38,950 nt of DNA from Bacteroides sp. (GCA_023663525.1 JAMPHF010000006.1:1-38950); one strand, 5' to 3'; counted from the stretch's first letter, positions 25,293 to 35,068 are shown. The notes: generated from the letters alone by a model not told the origin. Made by a program: numbers and translations.

Positions 25293-27395
25293 ATGAAACA
25301 GAATTTAATGCTGTTCGGCGCATTTCTCCTTACTGTAGGAGGGATGTCAGCCACAAATCCTCTGACTGTCACTCCGGCAGCCGGTTCAGACATTGCTGCT
25401 GCCATCACAGAGGCAAAAGCCGGTCTCGATAGCATCGGTGACATCACCATCAATCTTGCCGAGGGTGCGTCATATACGCTGACCGCCCCCATCCAGTCCG
25501 GTGCAGGTCTCGTCATCAATGGTAACGGTGCAACAATTGATGCTTCAGCACTTGATGCTCCTTTCATTCTCATGGACGAAAAGGCAACCGCTGATACTGT
25601 CAGCGATTATCTTCGCGTCGGTGCTATAACAATCAGCAATGTGACTGTCAATAACATCAAGAATTCAATTTTCTACGACAATAACGTCAAGTATTGCGTG
25701 GTTGATTTCACGATCGACAACTCCACACTCGCGCTCGCCACAACAGCCGTCGAGAACGAGGCTCTCGTTTCGTTCAAGGCCGGTGGCGCGAAGGATTTCA
25801 CCGTCAAGAACTCTACAGTCTACGGCAACGGTGAGGTGGCAAAATATTTCATCCGCTACAACAACAACGCACGCCTTGACCGCTATGGCTTCGACAAGAA
25901 CACTGAGTTCCAGACAATGACCTATATCAGCAACACTTTCTATAAGGTCATCAAGTCTGGCGGCCAGTGGGGCAACTACAACGGCATCCAGGGTCAGAAA
26001 TACTCTGCATTCGACGTTCAGAAAAACATCTGGTTTGACTGCGGCAAGGACATCATCCGCCGCATGGCCGGTGGCCGTTTCAACGGCAGCAACCCGATGA
26101 CATTTGCCTACAATACATATTTCAACGATGGTGAGAACCTTGCCGAAAGCGAGGCAGGCTATGACAAGAGCGGTACAATTCTCAACACCAATCCTGATTT
26201 CGCTGATGCAGCCGCCGGAAACTTCACAATCGGTGCAGAGACCGCACAGGCCGCATATCAGACAGGTGCTCCCAAATGGCTTGTGCCCTACACCGGCCCT
26301 GTCAGCGAAGTCACCGTCAATGTGGCAACTGACGGCGACATTATCGCTGCAATCAATGCTGCAAAAGCAAGCGTTGTGATGCCCGGCAATATTATCATCA
26401 ACCTTGCAGACAGCGCAAGCTACACTCTCGCATCTTCAATCGTTACCGGTGCAGGTCTCGTCATCAACGGTAACGGTGCAACAATTGATGCTTCAGCACT
26501 TGATGCTCCTTTCATCCTTATGAGCACAACGCCTGCTGTTGAGTTAGCAAATGACTATTATCGCGTTGGTAAAATTGCTGTCAGCAATGTGACTGTCAAC
26601 AACATCAAGAATTCAATTTTCTACGACAATAACGTCAAGTATTGCGTGGTTGATTTCACGATCGACAACTCCACACTCGCGCTCGCCACAACAGCCGTCG
26701 AGAACGAGGCTCTCGTTTCGTTCAAGGCCGGTGGCGCGAAGGATTTCACCGTCAAGAACTCTACAGTCTACGGCAACGGTGAGGTGGCAAAATATTTCAT
26801 CCGCTACAACAACAACGCACGCCTTGACCGCTATGGCTTCGACAAGAACACTGAGTTCCAGACAATGACCTATATCAGCAACACTTTCTATAAGGTCATC
26901 AAGTCTGGCGGCCAGTGGGGCAACTACAACGGCATCCAGGGTCAGAAATACTCTGCATTCGACGTTCAGAAAAACATCTGGTTTGACTGCGGCAAGGACA
27001 TCATCCGCCGCATGGCCGGTGGCCGTTTCAACGGCAGCAACCCGATGACATTTGCCTACAATACATATTTCAACGATGGTGAGAACCTTGCCGAAAGCGA
27101 GGCAAGCTATGACAAGAGTGGTACAATTCTCACCACCAATCCTGATTTCGCTGACGCAGCCGCCGGAAACTTCACCATCGGCGCAACCACCGAGCAGGCT
27201 CTCTATCAGACCGGTGCTCCCAAATGGCTCGTGCCTTACGATGACAATCAGTCGGCAATCAACAGCATTGATGCAGACAACAGCGACGCTCCTGTTGAAT
27301 ACTTCAATCTTCAGGGAATCCGCGTTGACAATCCTGCCAACGGAATCTTCATCCGTCGTCAAGGCTCAAAAGTTTCCAAAGTCGTGGTGAAATAA
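25293..27395 (+). CDS. Secreted beta-helix-like protein with a large internal tandem duplication and C-terminal sorting-like tail
   Basis: 700 residues. A signal peptide (MKQNLMLFGAFLLTVGGMSA) is followed by two repeats with a period of 316 residues (948 bp), each starting with a VINGNGATIDASALDAPFIL block and containing a long, identical middle part. The alternation of short hydrophobic strands and Asn-rich turns (ISNVTVNNIKNSIFYDNN, FTIDNSTLALA, FTVKNSTVYGNG) is typical of right-handed parallel beta-helices, as in DUF4957/DUF5123-type Bacteroidales proteins. The end, YFNLQGIRVDNPANGIFI with a basic finish, resembles the short C-terminal domain of secreted Muribaculaceae/Prevotella proteins. 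Probable role: binding or cleaving a surface or host glycan; unproven. Monocistronic. Confidence 0.85.
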   Translation: MKQNLMLFGAFLLTVGGMSATNPLTVTPAAGSDIAAAITEAKAGLDSIGDITINLAEGASYTLTAPIQSGAGLVINGNGATIDASALDAPFILMDEKATADTVSDYLRVGAITISNVTVNNIKNSIFYDNNVKYCVVDFTIDNSTLALATTAVENEALVSFKAGGAKDFTVKNSTVYGNGEVAKYFIRYNNNARLDRYGFDKNTEFQTMTYISNTFYKVIKSGGQWGNYNGIQGQKYSAFDVQKNIWFDCGKDIIRRMAGGRFNGSNPMTFAYNTYFNDGENLAESEAGYDKSGTILNTNPDFADAAAGNFTIGAETAQAAYQTGAPKWLVPYTGPVSEVTVNVATDGDIIAAINAAKASVVMPGNIIINLADSASYTLASSIVTGAGLVINGNGATIDASALDAPFILMSTTPAVELANDYYRVGKIAVSNVTVNNIKNSIFYDNNVKYCVVDFTIDNSTLALATTAVENEALVSFKAGGAKDFTVKNSTVYGNGEVAKYFIRYNNNARLDRYGFDKNTEFQTMTYISNTFYKVIKSGGQWGNYNGIQGQKYSAFDVQKNIWFDCGKDIIRRMAGGRFNGSNPMTFAYNTYFNDGENLAESEASYDKSGTILTTNPDFADAAAGNFTIGATTEQALYQTGAPKWLVPYDDNQSAINSIDADNSDAPVEYFNLQGIRVDNPANGIFIRRQGSKVSKVVVK
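25653..26156 (+). repeat. Direct repeat copy 1 inside the secreted protein gene
   Basis: By line-by-line comparison these 504 bp appear identical to 26601-27104, offset 948 bp. Similarity extends left past one difference (25652 T versus 26600 C) to 25633, and again in a block around 25498-25567. No silent differences accumulate in the core. Confidence 0.92.
26601..27104 (+). repeat. Direct repeat copy 2 inside the secreted protein gene
   Basis: Second copy of the 504-bp stretch described at 25653-26156. The first difference on the right is a G/A at 26157 versus 27105, changing Gly to Ser. The regions outside the core have diverged at the protein level. Confidence 0.92.
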
Positions 27396-27425
27396 TCAGC
27401 AAGATACCATAGTCCAACCCAATTC

Positions 27426-27471
27426 AATTCAGCCATCCCGCAAATTCGGCAGGATGGCTGAATTATTTTTT
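27426..27471 (+). terminator. Rho-independent terminator of the secreted protein gene
   Basis: 13-bp perfect stem (27426-27438 and 27452-27464) followed by ATTTTTTT. Confidence 0.9.
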
Positions 27472-27505
27472 TGCGTGTAAGGAATGGTTAATACAATAAA
27501 ATGAG

Positions 27506-27513
27506 TACCTTTG
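27506..27513 (+). promoter_or_regulatory. -7 promoter box of the proline operon
   Basis: TACCTTTG matches TAnnTTTG, 59 nt before proC. The -33 position has only a weak TGGTT. Confidence 0.5.
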
Positions 27514-27572
27514 CCAAAAATGCAAATGAATCAGCGAGGGATTTATGGAAATTCCTTTGTTTATAATTATAA

Positions 27573-28367
27573 ATGTCACAACCTATGAAAATAGCTGTTT
27601 TAGGTGCCGGTGCGATGGGTGGAGCCGTGGCCTCCGGTCTGCTCGAATACGGCAACGGTCTCTATCAACTCTATGTCTCCAATCCGTCATCGGCACCGCT
27701 TGAGAGCCTCTCGTCAAAAGGTGCAGATGTCACGCACGACAATTGTGAGGCCGTCAAAGCCGCAGACATTGTGATTGTCGCCGTCAAGCCGTGGATTGTC
27801 CGTGAAGTCCTCACGGAGATTAAATCAGTGCTTGACTTTAACCGTCAATATGTTGTCGTTATTGCAGCCGGCATTAAAGGGAGTGAAATAGCCACATGGC
27901 TTGACAGTAATGCAACTTCAAAGGCCGGACTTCTGATAGCAATGCCCAACACGGCTATGACCGTCGCGCAGTCAATGACATTTATTGTACCGGTGAATGC
28001 CACTCCCCGGATGATTGACGAGGTAACAGCTCTGTTCAACTGCCTCGGTGAGACGATGGTCATTGATGAGGCACATCTCCCGGCGGCCACTGCCTTGGCC
28101 TCATGTGGAATCGCATACGCCATGCGCTATGTGAGAGCTTCTGTAGAAGGTGGTATAGAACTTGGATTCAAGGCTTCCGCTGCTCAAAAAATGGTAGTGC
28201 AGACACTTCGTGGCGCGGCTGCGTTGCTTTCGATTGAAGGTGCGCACCCGGAGAGTGAAATTGACAAGGTCACTACCCCGGGAGGCATAACCATCCGAGG
28301 ACTTAACGAGATGGAGAATGCCGGCTTCACCTCCGCTGTCATACGCGGACTCCGAGCTTCAAAATAA
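27573..28367 (+). CDS. proC: Pyrroline-5-carboxylate reductase
   Basis: Last step of proline synthesis: NAD(P)H reduction of pyrroline-5-carboxylate. 264 residues with the Rossmann motif VLGAGAMGGA near the start, AVKPW at the end of the nucleotide-binding part, and the family signature in VTTPGGITIRGLNEMENAGF near the C-terminus. First gene of a three-gene operon; proB follows after 29 bp. All three proline enzymes are present, so the cell should not need external proline. Confidence 0.95.
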   Translation: MSQPMKIAVLGAGAMGGAVASGLLEYGNGLYQLYVSNPSSAPLESLSSKGADVTHDNCEAVKAADIVIVAVKPWIVREVLTEIKSVLDFNRQYVVVIAAGIKGSEIATWLDSNATSKAGLLIAMPNTAMTVAQSMTFIVPVNATPRMIDEVTALFNCLGETMVIDEAHLPAATALASCGIAYAMRYVRASVEGGIELGFKASAAQKMVVQTLRGAAALLSIEGAHPESEIDKVTTPGGITIRGLNEMENAGFTSAVIRGLRASK

Positions 28368-28396
28368 AGTGCGCGTCTCATAACCAAAATATCGCT

Positions 28397-29503
28397 ATGA
28401 TTGACAACAGACTTAACATAACAGATAAAGACGGAAAACGCATTGTCGTGAAAGTCGGGAGCAATGTGCTCACGCGCCCTGATGGCAAACCGAATGTCAC
28501 AAACATGTCGGCACTTGTGGATCAGATAGCAGCACTTCGCGTGATGGGTCATGAAATCATACTTGTGTCGAGCGGTGCGGTAGCTTGCGGGAGAGGCGTA
28601 TTGAAGCCTCTGCGACAACTTGATGCGGTGGCTCAGCGTCAGCTTTTCTCATCCATTGGTCAGATACGTCTCATCAACCTCTATAATTCGTTGTTCGGCG
28701 AATATGGCTATGTGGTGGGGCAGGTGCTGACCCAAAAGGAAAATTTCTCATCACGCACTTCATATCTGAATCAGCGGGCATGTATGCAAACCATGCTTGA
28801 GAACGGAGTCATACCGATTGTGAATGAAAATGACACGGCGAGTCTGACAGAACTGATGTTTACTGACAATGATGAGCTTTCCGGTCTGATAGCCGCAATG
28901 ATGGATGCTGATGTCCTCATAATCCTCTCAAATGTCGATGGAATTTATGACGGTGATCCAACAGATCCGACCTCGCAATTGATACGGCGGGTTGACCCGG
29001 GCGATGATGTCAGTTCAAACGTCGTTGCGACAAAAAGCGGTTTCGGTCGCGGTGGCATGGGGACAAAGTGCGGCATAGCCCGGAAACTGTCTGAGGAAGG
29101 AATCGAAGTCTGCATCGCACGTGGCGACAGACCAAACGTTCTGACCGACCTGATTCTCCACCCCGACACTACCCCTCACACCAGCTTCATCCCCCGTGCG
29201 GAGTCTTTGAGCAATATCAAGCGTTGGATTGCTCATAGCGGCAGTTTTGCCAAGGGAATTGTAAGGGTCAACAATAATGCCGCGAATGCTTTGCGTAGTG
29301 ACCGTGCGGTGAGTCTCCTCCCGATAGGTGTCACCGGGACGGAAGGTGAATGGGAGGAAGGCGATATTGTTACTCTTATGGCTGATGACGGTGAGGTTAT
29401 TGGTGTAGGGCGTGCCTCGCTTGGAAGTGCTGATACTATTCCGCTGATTGGTAAACGCGGAAGCCGCCCTGTGGTGCATTATGATTATCTTTTCATTGAA
29501 TAA
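28397..29503 (+). CDS. proB: Glutamate 5-kinase
   Basis: Phosphorylates glutamate to gamma-glutamyl phosphate, the regulated first step of proline synthesis. 368 residues: amino-acid-kinase domain (1-260) with VVKVGSNVL, LVSSGAVACGRG, NENDTA and GGMGTKC, followed by a PUA domain (about 275-360; FAKGIVRVNNNA and IGVGRASLGS). The presence of PUA matches the long, E. coli-like form. It is 24 bp upstream of proA. Confidence 0.95.
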   Translation: MIDNRLNITDKDGKRIVVKVGSNVLTRPDGKPNVTNMSALVDQIAALRVMGHEIILVSSGAVACGRGVLKPLRQLDAVAQRQLFSSIGQIRLINLYNSLFGEYGYVVGQVLTQKENFSSRTSYLNQRACMQTMLENGVIPIVNENDTASLTELMFTDNDELSGLIAAMMDADVLIILSNVDGIYDGDPTDPTSQLIRRVDPGDDVSSNVVATKSGFGRGGMGTKCGIARKLSEEGIEVCIARGDRPNVLTDLILHPDTTPHTSFIPRAESLSNIKRWIAHSGSFAKGIVRVNNNAANALRSDRAVSLLPIGVTGTEGEWEEGDIVTLMADDGEVIGVGRASLGSADTIPLIGKRGSRPVVHYDYLFIE

Positions 29504-29527
29504 TGGTGGATTATAAGACTATTTCTT

Positions 29528-30784
29528 ATGGAAAACAACGATATAACTAAACTTCTATCAGAGATTAAGAAAGAATCGCGCAAATTGATGTCGATTGACG
29601 ATGAATTGCGTGTACGGGTTCTATTGCAATTGGCAGATGCAGTTGACGCTTCTCATGCTGTTCTTCTTGAAGCCAATGCAAAGGATTTGTCGCGGATGAG
29701 TCCTGACAACCCACTCTACGACCGGTTGCAACTGACATCCGCCCGGCTGAAAAATATTGCTGATGACATTCGTCACGTTGCCTCACTCCCTTCGCCGATA
29801 GGAGAGGTCATTGAGTCACGGATATTGCCAAACGGATTGAAAATCCGTCGGGTGAGAGTCCCGTTCGGAGTCATTGGCGTGATTTACGAATCAAGACCAA
29901 ACGTCACGTTTGATGTATTCTCACTTTGTTTCCGCAGTGGAAATGCCTGTGTGCTTAAAGGCGGTTCCGATGCATCGAACTCCAATGAAGCCATTATGTC
30001 ATTGATCCATGATGTATTGGAAAAATGTGGCGTTTCTGCAAGCTGTACAGCCCTGCTTCCGTCCACCCATGAAGCCACAGCTTCCATGCTGAATGCCGTG
30101 GGACTGATTGATGTATGCATTCCGCGTGGTGGGCGCAGACTCATAGATTTTGTGCGCGACAATGCGCGTATTCCCGTCATTGAGACCGGCGCAGGAGTTG
30201 TCAGCACATACTTTGACAAGGATGGCGACAAAGAGATGGGGTGTGACATAATCTCCAATGCAAAGCTGCGGCGCGTCAGTGTCTGCAACGCACTCGACAC
30301 ATTAATCATACACCGTGACCGTCTCAAAGATTTACCATTCTTGTGCAAAAGACTTGAGGAACGGAATGTCGAATTGTATTGCGATAATGATTCATTTGAT
30401 GCGTTGACCGGAATCTATCCGGCAGAACTGTTGTCAAGGGCGGATGAGGATACGTATGCAACCGAATGGATGGACTATAAGATGGGAATCAAGACGGTTG
30501 GAGGACTGGACGAGACTTTGGATCATATCGCACGTTTCGGCTCCGGTCACAGCGAAGCGATAATCACCGGCAATGATGATACTGCAAACCGTTTCCAGCA
30601 GTCAGTTGATGCAGCCTGTGTCTATGTCAATGCTCCGACCAGTTTCACTGACGGAGGTCAGTTCGGGCTCGGAGCGGAAATCGGAATCAGCACGCAAAAA
30701 CTCGGCCCACGCGGACCGATGGGATTGCGCGAAATCACAACCTATCGTTACCTCATCAACGGAAATGGACAGACGCGTCCGTGA
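29528..30784 (+). CDS. proA: Glutamate-5-semialdehyde dehydrogenase (gamma-glutamyl phosphate reductase)
   Basis: Reduces the unstable ProB product to glutamate semialdehyde, which cyclises to the ProC substrate. 418 residues of the aldehyde dehydrogenase fold. Conserved stretches include FGVIGVIYESRPNVTFDV, CVLKGGSDASNSN, IPRGGRRLIDFV and the catalytic Cys in RRVSVCNALDTL. The end SFTDGGQFGLGAEIGIST is typical. Last gene of the operon; a short hairpin follows. Confidence 0.95.
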   Translation: MENNDITKLLSEIKKESRKLMSIDDELRVRVLLQLADAVDASHAVLLEANAKDLSRMSPDNPLYDRLQLTSARLKNIADDIRHVASLPSPIGEVIESRILPNGLKIRRVRVPFGVIGVIYESRPNVTFDVFSLCFRSGNACVLKGGSDASNSNEAIMSLIHDVLEKCGVSASCTALLPSTHEATASMLNAVGLIDVCIPRGGRRLIDFVRDNARIPVIETGAGVVSTYFDKDGDKEMGCDIISNAKLRRVSVCNALDTLIIHRDRLKDLPFLCKRLEERNVELYCDNDSFDALTGIYPAELLSRADEDTYATEWMDYKMGIKTVGGLDETLDHIARFGSGHSEAIITGNDDTANRFQQSVDAACVYVNAPTSFTDGGQFGLGAEIGISTQKLGPRGPMGLREITTYRYLINGNGQTRP

Positions 30785-30818
30785 TGCAAATTCCCGTTGC
30801 AACTTGACAACAACGAAA

Positions 30819-30841
30819 AAGGCTGTCATCCCGACAGCCTT
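30819..30841. terminator. Hairpin after proA
   Basis: 9-bp perfect stem AAGGCTGTC / GACAGCCTT with a five-base loop. A five-A run precedes it but no T-run follows, so it is better placed to stop the minus strand; it may end both. The rest of 30842-30998 is A/T-rich, with long A and T runs near 30948-30966, and no gene was seen. Confidence 0.55.
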
Positions 30842-30998
30842 AGTTCGTTAATAAACCAATCATTATCACATTTCTTGCAATGGAAAAAGTAAATTTTCTA
30901 TACTATTAGAACGCTGTGTAATGAAAATGGTTCACATATGATGAAATTTTTTTTTAAAAATTTTTTCTTTGCACGTAATTTGGCAAGAGTGACATATT

Positions 30999-32384
30999 TT
31001 AAATCATATCAGCGATGATGTCTTTGATGCGTTGTGCAAGAGCATCAGCCTCAGCCATGGTGGCAGCCTCGCTGTAAATACGGATGATGGGTTCTGTATT
31101 TGATTTGCGGAGATGCACCCATGAATCCTTAAAATCAATTTTGACACCGTCAATGTCAGTGATCTGCTCACCGGCAAACTTTTCTTTCACGGCAGCAAGG
31201 ATTGCATCTACATCAATCTCCGGGGTCAGTTCCATTTTGTTTTTGGCAATCTCATAGGCCGGATATGTCTTCTTGAGTTCGCTGACCTTCTTGCCGCTCT
31301 TGGCGAGAAGCGAGAGGAACAGAGCGACCCCGACAAGAGCGTCACGACCGTAGTGAGCCGCCGGATATATGACACCGCCGTTGCCCTCACCGCCTATGAT
31401 TGCTCCGGTCTCCTTCATCTTTGTTGTCACATTGACTTCACCGACTGCTGCTGCGGAATATTCACAGCCATGACGATGCGTGACATCGCGGAGTGCACGC
31501 GATGAACTGAGATTTGAAACCGTTGAGCCGGGCGTATGCGAGAGGATATAGTCTGCGATAGAGACGAGCGTATACTCCTCGACAAACATCTCGCCGTTTT
31601 CCATCACGATTGCGAGTCGATCCACATCGGGATCCACCACAAACCCTACATCAGCCCGACCATCGGCCATCAGTGATGAAATCTGTGTGAGATTCTGAGG
31701 TATTGGCTCCGGAGTGTGGGCAAATTTACCGTTTGGTTCACAGTTAAGCTCAATAATCTTGTTGACCCCGAGTGCCCGGAGAAGCTGCGGGATGACAATG
31801 CCGCCTACTGAATTTACAGCATCGACTGCCACAGTGAAGTCTGCTTTGCGTATGGCATCGACGTCCACGAGATCCAAGGCAAGCACCTGCTCGATGTGGC
31901 GTAGGTTGTATGTGTTGTTCGTATATTCATGACCAAGTTTGTCAACGTCAGCAAAAGTATAAGCCTCCTCTGCGGCAATGCGAAGCACCTCTTTGCCCTG
32001 CGCGTCATTGAGAAATTCTCCGTTTTCATTGAGGAGTTTCAACGCATTCCATTGTTTGGGGTTATGGCTGGCAGTAAGGATGATACCACCACAAGCCTTC
32101 TCTCCCACAACAGCAATTTCAGTGGTTGGAGTCGATGCAAGACCGATGTTGATGACATCAAAACCCATTGCTGTGAGAGTCCCGACGACAATATCGTTGA
32201 CCATCTTTCCGCTCAGACGTGCGTCACGCCCAACGACAATCGTGCGGTTCTCACGTGTAGTATTTGCCGAGATGAATGTAGCATAGGCAGCCGTGAATTT
32301 CACGATGTCGAGTGGTGACAGACCGTCGCTGGGTGCGCCACCGATGGTGCCGCGAATACCTGAGATACTTTTGATCAGAGACAT
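30999..32384 (-). CDS. glmM: Phosphoglucosamine mutase / phosphohexomutase (GlmM-like)
   Basis: Interconverts glucosamine-6-phosphate and glucosamine-1-phosphate for UDP-GlcNAc synthesis. 461 residues of the alpha-D-phosphohexomutase superfamily. The phosphoserine is Ser106 in TASHNPKQWNALK, the metal loop is DPDVDRLAIV, the sugar-binding loop is GEGNGGVIYP, and the C-terminal phosphate-binding loop is RKSNTEPIIRIY. The SNTEP sequence and the lack of a GEQSGH loop differ from the canonical GlmM, so a phosphomannomutase-like role is possible. Eleven bp after the DUF4827 gene; last of its operon. Confidence 0.85.
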   Translation of the reverse strand: MSLIKSISGIRGTIGGAPSDGLSPLDIVKFTAAYATFISANTTRENRTIVVGRDARLSGKMVNDIVVGTLTAMGFDVINIGLASTPTTEIAVVGEKACGGIILTASHNPKQWNALKLLNENGEFLNDAQGKEVLRIAAEEAYTFADVDKLGHEYTNNTYNLRHIEQVLALDLVDVDAIRKADFTVAVDAVNSVGGIVIPQLLRALGVNKIIELNCEPNGKFAHTPEPIPQNLTQISSLMADGRADVGFVVDPDVDRLAIVMENGEMFVEEYTLVSIADYILSHTPGSTVSNLSSSRALRDVTHRHGCEYSAAAVGEVNVTTKMKETGAIIGGEGNGGVIYPAAHYGRDALVGVALFLSLLAKSGKKVSELKKTYPAYEIAKNKMELTPEIDVDAILAAVKEKFAGEQITDIDGVKIDFKDSWVHLRKSNTEPIIRIYSEAATMAEADALAQRIKDIIADMI

Positions 32385-32395
32385 GATATATATAC

Positions 32396-32968
32396 TTAAA
32401 TCATTGATTTATAATATGTGATAGTGAAAAGATAGGGAATCACGTATGAAAGGTCATCGGAGAAGCCTGCTTGTGATTTCACAACGAGGTTGACCTTTGC
32501 ATTGTAACCGAGATACTTCATGGGAAGCTGTATGCCTTCTCCATACTGCGATGAATCAGACACTGTAAAGTTGTCAAACAGGAAATATGTGGCCACAGAG
32601 TTCATTCCATCCGAGTTACCTTCGCCAAGATATGTATTGTCGCCACCGATTACATAATGGAACATGTTGTAGCGCAAGAAACGGAAATAGACACGGTCGT
32701 TCTTCGAAGGTTTCTCGTCTGTACCGAGTGAAAGCACCTGCATATAGACGTTCGATTCGTCATCAATGCGATAGTAAGGAGCATCCTCACCGACTTCAAA
32801 TTTTCCATCAGTCGGGAGATGATCTATCACTTTGTGCTGGACGAGGAACTTATTGACAGCCTGATTCTCATCAGAGAGAAGTTCGGCATAGCTCTTGGTG
32901 TCTTCACATGATGTAAGACCGAAAGCAAGAGCCAAAAGCAGGACTATGGGTGAGATTAGTTTATTCAT
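32396..32968 (-). CDS. DUF4827-type lipoprotein
   Basis: 190 residues with a signal peptide and lipobox LTSC (Cys21), so it is envelope-anchored. The rest is one domain with Tyr-rich strands (YYRIDDESNVYMQVLSLG, VYFRFLRYNMFHYV), resembling Bacteroidales DUF4827 proteins, which are thought to be FKBP-like. Function not known. It sits 35 bp after nrnA and 11 bp before glmM, in one operon. Confidence 0.8.
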   Translation of the reverse strand: MNKLISPIVLLLALAFGLTSCEDTKSYAELLSDENQAVNKFLVQHKVIDHLPTDGKFEVGEDAPYYRIDDESNVYMQVLSLGTDEKPSKNDRVYFRFLRYNMFHYVIGGDNTYLGEGNSDGMNSVATYFLFDNFTVSDSSQYGEGIQLPMKYLGYNAKVNLVVKSQAGFSDDLSYVIPYLFTITYYKSMI

Positions 32969-33003
32969 TATAATTGTCGAATTGTAAATGTTATGCTTGA
33001 TTT

Positions 33004-34056
33004 TTATGATTGAAGGTATTTATCGTAGGAAGGGATGACTTCGAGAAGTTTGCTGACAGCTTTGTCAAGAGGTCCGTGAAATTCCCCGCCGGCTGCATTC
33101 GTATGGCCTCCGCCGTCAAAATGTTCCTCACATATACGGCTCACGGAAAATTCACCCTTGCTCCTCATGGAGATTTTCACACAATCCTTGGCATCCTCAC
33201 GAAGAAACACCGAATAGGTTATCTCGGGAATTGAAAGCGGGATGTTGACGAGACCCTCGGTGTCTCCTTTATTGTAATCAAACTCTTTGAGTTCCTGTTC
33301 ACTGAGCGTGATGATTGCAGCTTTATGAGCTTGAAGCAATTGCATGCGGTATTGCGCGTAGCCCATGATTCTCACCCTTGACTCTGACGCAGTGTTCATG
33401 ACAAGTTTATAGAGATTATCCTTGTCTATGCCTTTCCGCATCAAATCATGGATGATCAGATAGAGATCCGGATCATTGGAATTATATGAGAAATTGCCGG
33501 TATCGGTCATCATTCCGGTGTAAAGGCAAGCCGCTGCACTACGGTTGAGATAGCGTGTCCACTGTGCCTGCCACAGAATGAGATAGAGGAGGGCAGAGGT
33601 CGATGAGATTTCCGGGCGTGATACAATCACATCGGCATCGATCCTCGGTTCAAGATGATGGTCGATGACCACACGCCGTGCCTTTGACTTGAGCAGTGGA
33701 GCCGTGAGACGGTCAACACGCGATGGGTCATTGAAATCCATACAGAAAATCAAGTCCGCACCGGCAATGAGTTCGTGAGCGCGGTCACCCTGACGGGTCG
33801 CGGCTATGAGATCCCTTGCGCCGGGAAGGAACTGCAGCGAACGCGGAGCACAGTCGGCAGTGACGACATTGGCTGTTTTACCGAGGGATTTCAGCACATA
33901 CCACAATGCGAATGATGATCCGAGTGCATCACCATCCGGACTGACATGGCATGTGATCACGATGTTGCGCGACACAAGCACAAGCTGTTTAATCCGCTCG
34001 ACAGATTCCTGGTCGATAACCGTACGGAATCTGGGCTGTTTTTTTATTTCTGCCAT
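33004..34056 (-). CDS. nrnA: DHH-family phosphoesterase, NrnA-like (oligoribonuclease / pAp phosphatase)
   Basis: 350 residues. DHH domain with SPDGDALGSS, CMDFNDPSR, the DHH motif VIDHHLEP and GMMTDTGNFSYN; DHHA1 domain with GGGHTNAAGGEF at the end. NrnA enzymes degrade 2-5 nt RNAs and dephosphorylate pAp. The gene starts 37 bp after the YitT gene stop and is followed closely by the DUF4827 gene. Confidence 0.92.
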   Translation of the reverse strand: MAEIKKQPRFRTVIDQESVERIKQLVLVSRNIVITCHVSPDGDALGSSFALWYVLKSLGKTANVVTADCAPRSLQFLPGARDLIAATRQGDRAHELIAGADLIFCMDFNDPSRVDRLTAPLLKSKARRVVIDHHLEPRIDADVIVSRPEISSTSALLYLILWQAQWTRYLNRSAAACLYTGMMTDTGNFSYNSNDPDLYLIIHDLMRKGIDKDNLYKLVMNTASESRVRIMGYAQYRMQLLQAHKAAIITLSEQELKEFDYNKGDTEGLVNIPLSIPEITYSVFLREDAKDCVKISMRSKGEFSVSRICEEHFDGGGHTNAAGGEFHGPLDKAVSKLLEVIPSYDKYLQS

Positions 34057-34093
34057 AATGACTGCAAAGATACGAAAAAACTCTGATATTATA

Positions 34094-35068
34094 TCATTGT
34101 TCGCTTTGCGCGATGCTGTGATGTTGTGGACGTTTCTTAATTTTCATCATATCAAACCCGTTTCCATACACGCTTCGTACGGTCGATGTGGTCACGTAGG
34201 CAGTCGGATCGACCTCGTATGCAATCCTCATTATGTCATAGACATTCCCCTCGCGGCACCAAACGAGAAGGATTTTCTTATCGTTTCCGGTCCAGTAGCC
34301 CTGTGCATCCCAGACAGTGGCTCCGCGTCCGGTTTCATGGGTGATTCGATAGGCCATATCGTCCCACTTTTCCGAAAGGATAATAAACTGGATTGTCTGA
34401 CGGCCCTGGGCAATATACTTGTCGGCAAGGACAGAGTAGATCACTATACATAGCAGACCGAAAATTATAGTTTCCGTGCGCATCTGGACTCTTTCCTCCA
34501 TATCGCCGTCAAAAGGCAGGAAGAATGACAGCGAGACAATGCTGACATCTATAATCATCATGACACGCCCCATGCTCACATTGCTGATTTTCTCCATGAT
34601 TGCTGCAACAATGTCCGTACCGCCGGTCGTACCGTTATGGCTATAATATATTCCAATTCCGAAGCCAAGAAGAACGCCGCCGATCATCACACTCATAGGA
34701 GCACTCGTGACAATTGGCGGATGGGTGGTGAAGTAGGTCTCAACCGAGCCGATAAGCAGTGAGAGGAGCGTCGTCCCGAATATCGTGCGCAACACGAATC
34801 CTCTGCCGAGATACTTATAGCCGCATATCAGCAGTAAAATATTCGTGCCATACATTATGGCCGCTACCGGGAGAAGTCCCCCGGTGGCATAATATATCAA
34901 TGTACTGAAACCGGCCATACCTCCGATGACCACATGATGGGGAAGTATAAACACGGTGAAACCGATGGCATAAATGGCAATTCCGAGGACTATGGCGGCC
35001 CAATCACGGATGCCATTGCCGAATGTAGATTTTCCCTTGGCTGCAGAAGCCGGGAGTGATGTTGTCAT
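34094..35068 (-). CDS. YitT-family membrane protein (DUF161 + DUF2179)
   Basis: 324 residues from the chosen Met at 35068. Five to six membrane segments (for example AAIVLGIAIYAIGFTVFILP, GVLLGFGIGIYYSH, IIFGLLCIVIYSVLA) are followed by a soluble DUF2179 domain ending at about 300. The N-terminus, before the first membrane segment, is cytosolic and contains several Lys. An in-frame Met at 35137 would start just after the promoter at 35151-35181 and adds 23 residues not seen in the family. Substrate unknown; some members transport small anions or amino acids. Confidence 0.88.
   Translation of the reverse strand: MTTSLPASAAKGKSTFGNGIRDWAAIVLGIAIYAIGFTVFILPHHVVIGGMAGFSTLIYYATGGLLPVAAIMYGTNILLLICGYKYLGRGFVLRTIFGTTLLSLLIGSVETYFTTHPPIVTSAPMSVMIGGVLLGFGIGIYYSHNGTTGGTDIVAAIMEKISNVSMGRVMMIIDVSIVSLSFFLPFDGDMEERVQMRTETIIFGLLCIVIYSVLADKYIAQGRQTIQFIILSEKWDDMAYRITHETGRGATVWDAQGYWTGNDKKILLVWCREGNVYDIMRIAYEVDPTAYVTTSTVRSVYGNGFDMMKIKKRPQHHSIAQSEQ

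Noticed and set aside
26613..27362. 249-aa minus-strand ORF across the second repeat of the secreted protein gene
   Set aside because: Shadow of the real coding strand; repeated sequence and codon bias create it, and no promoter or family match is seen.
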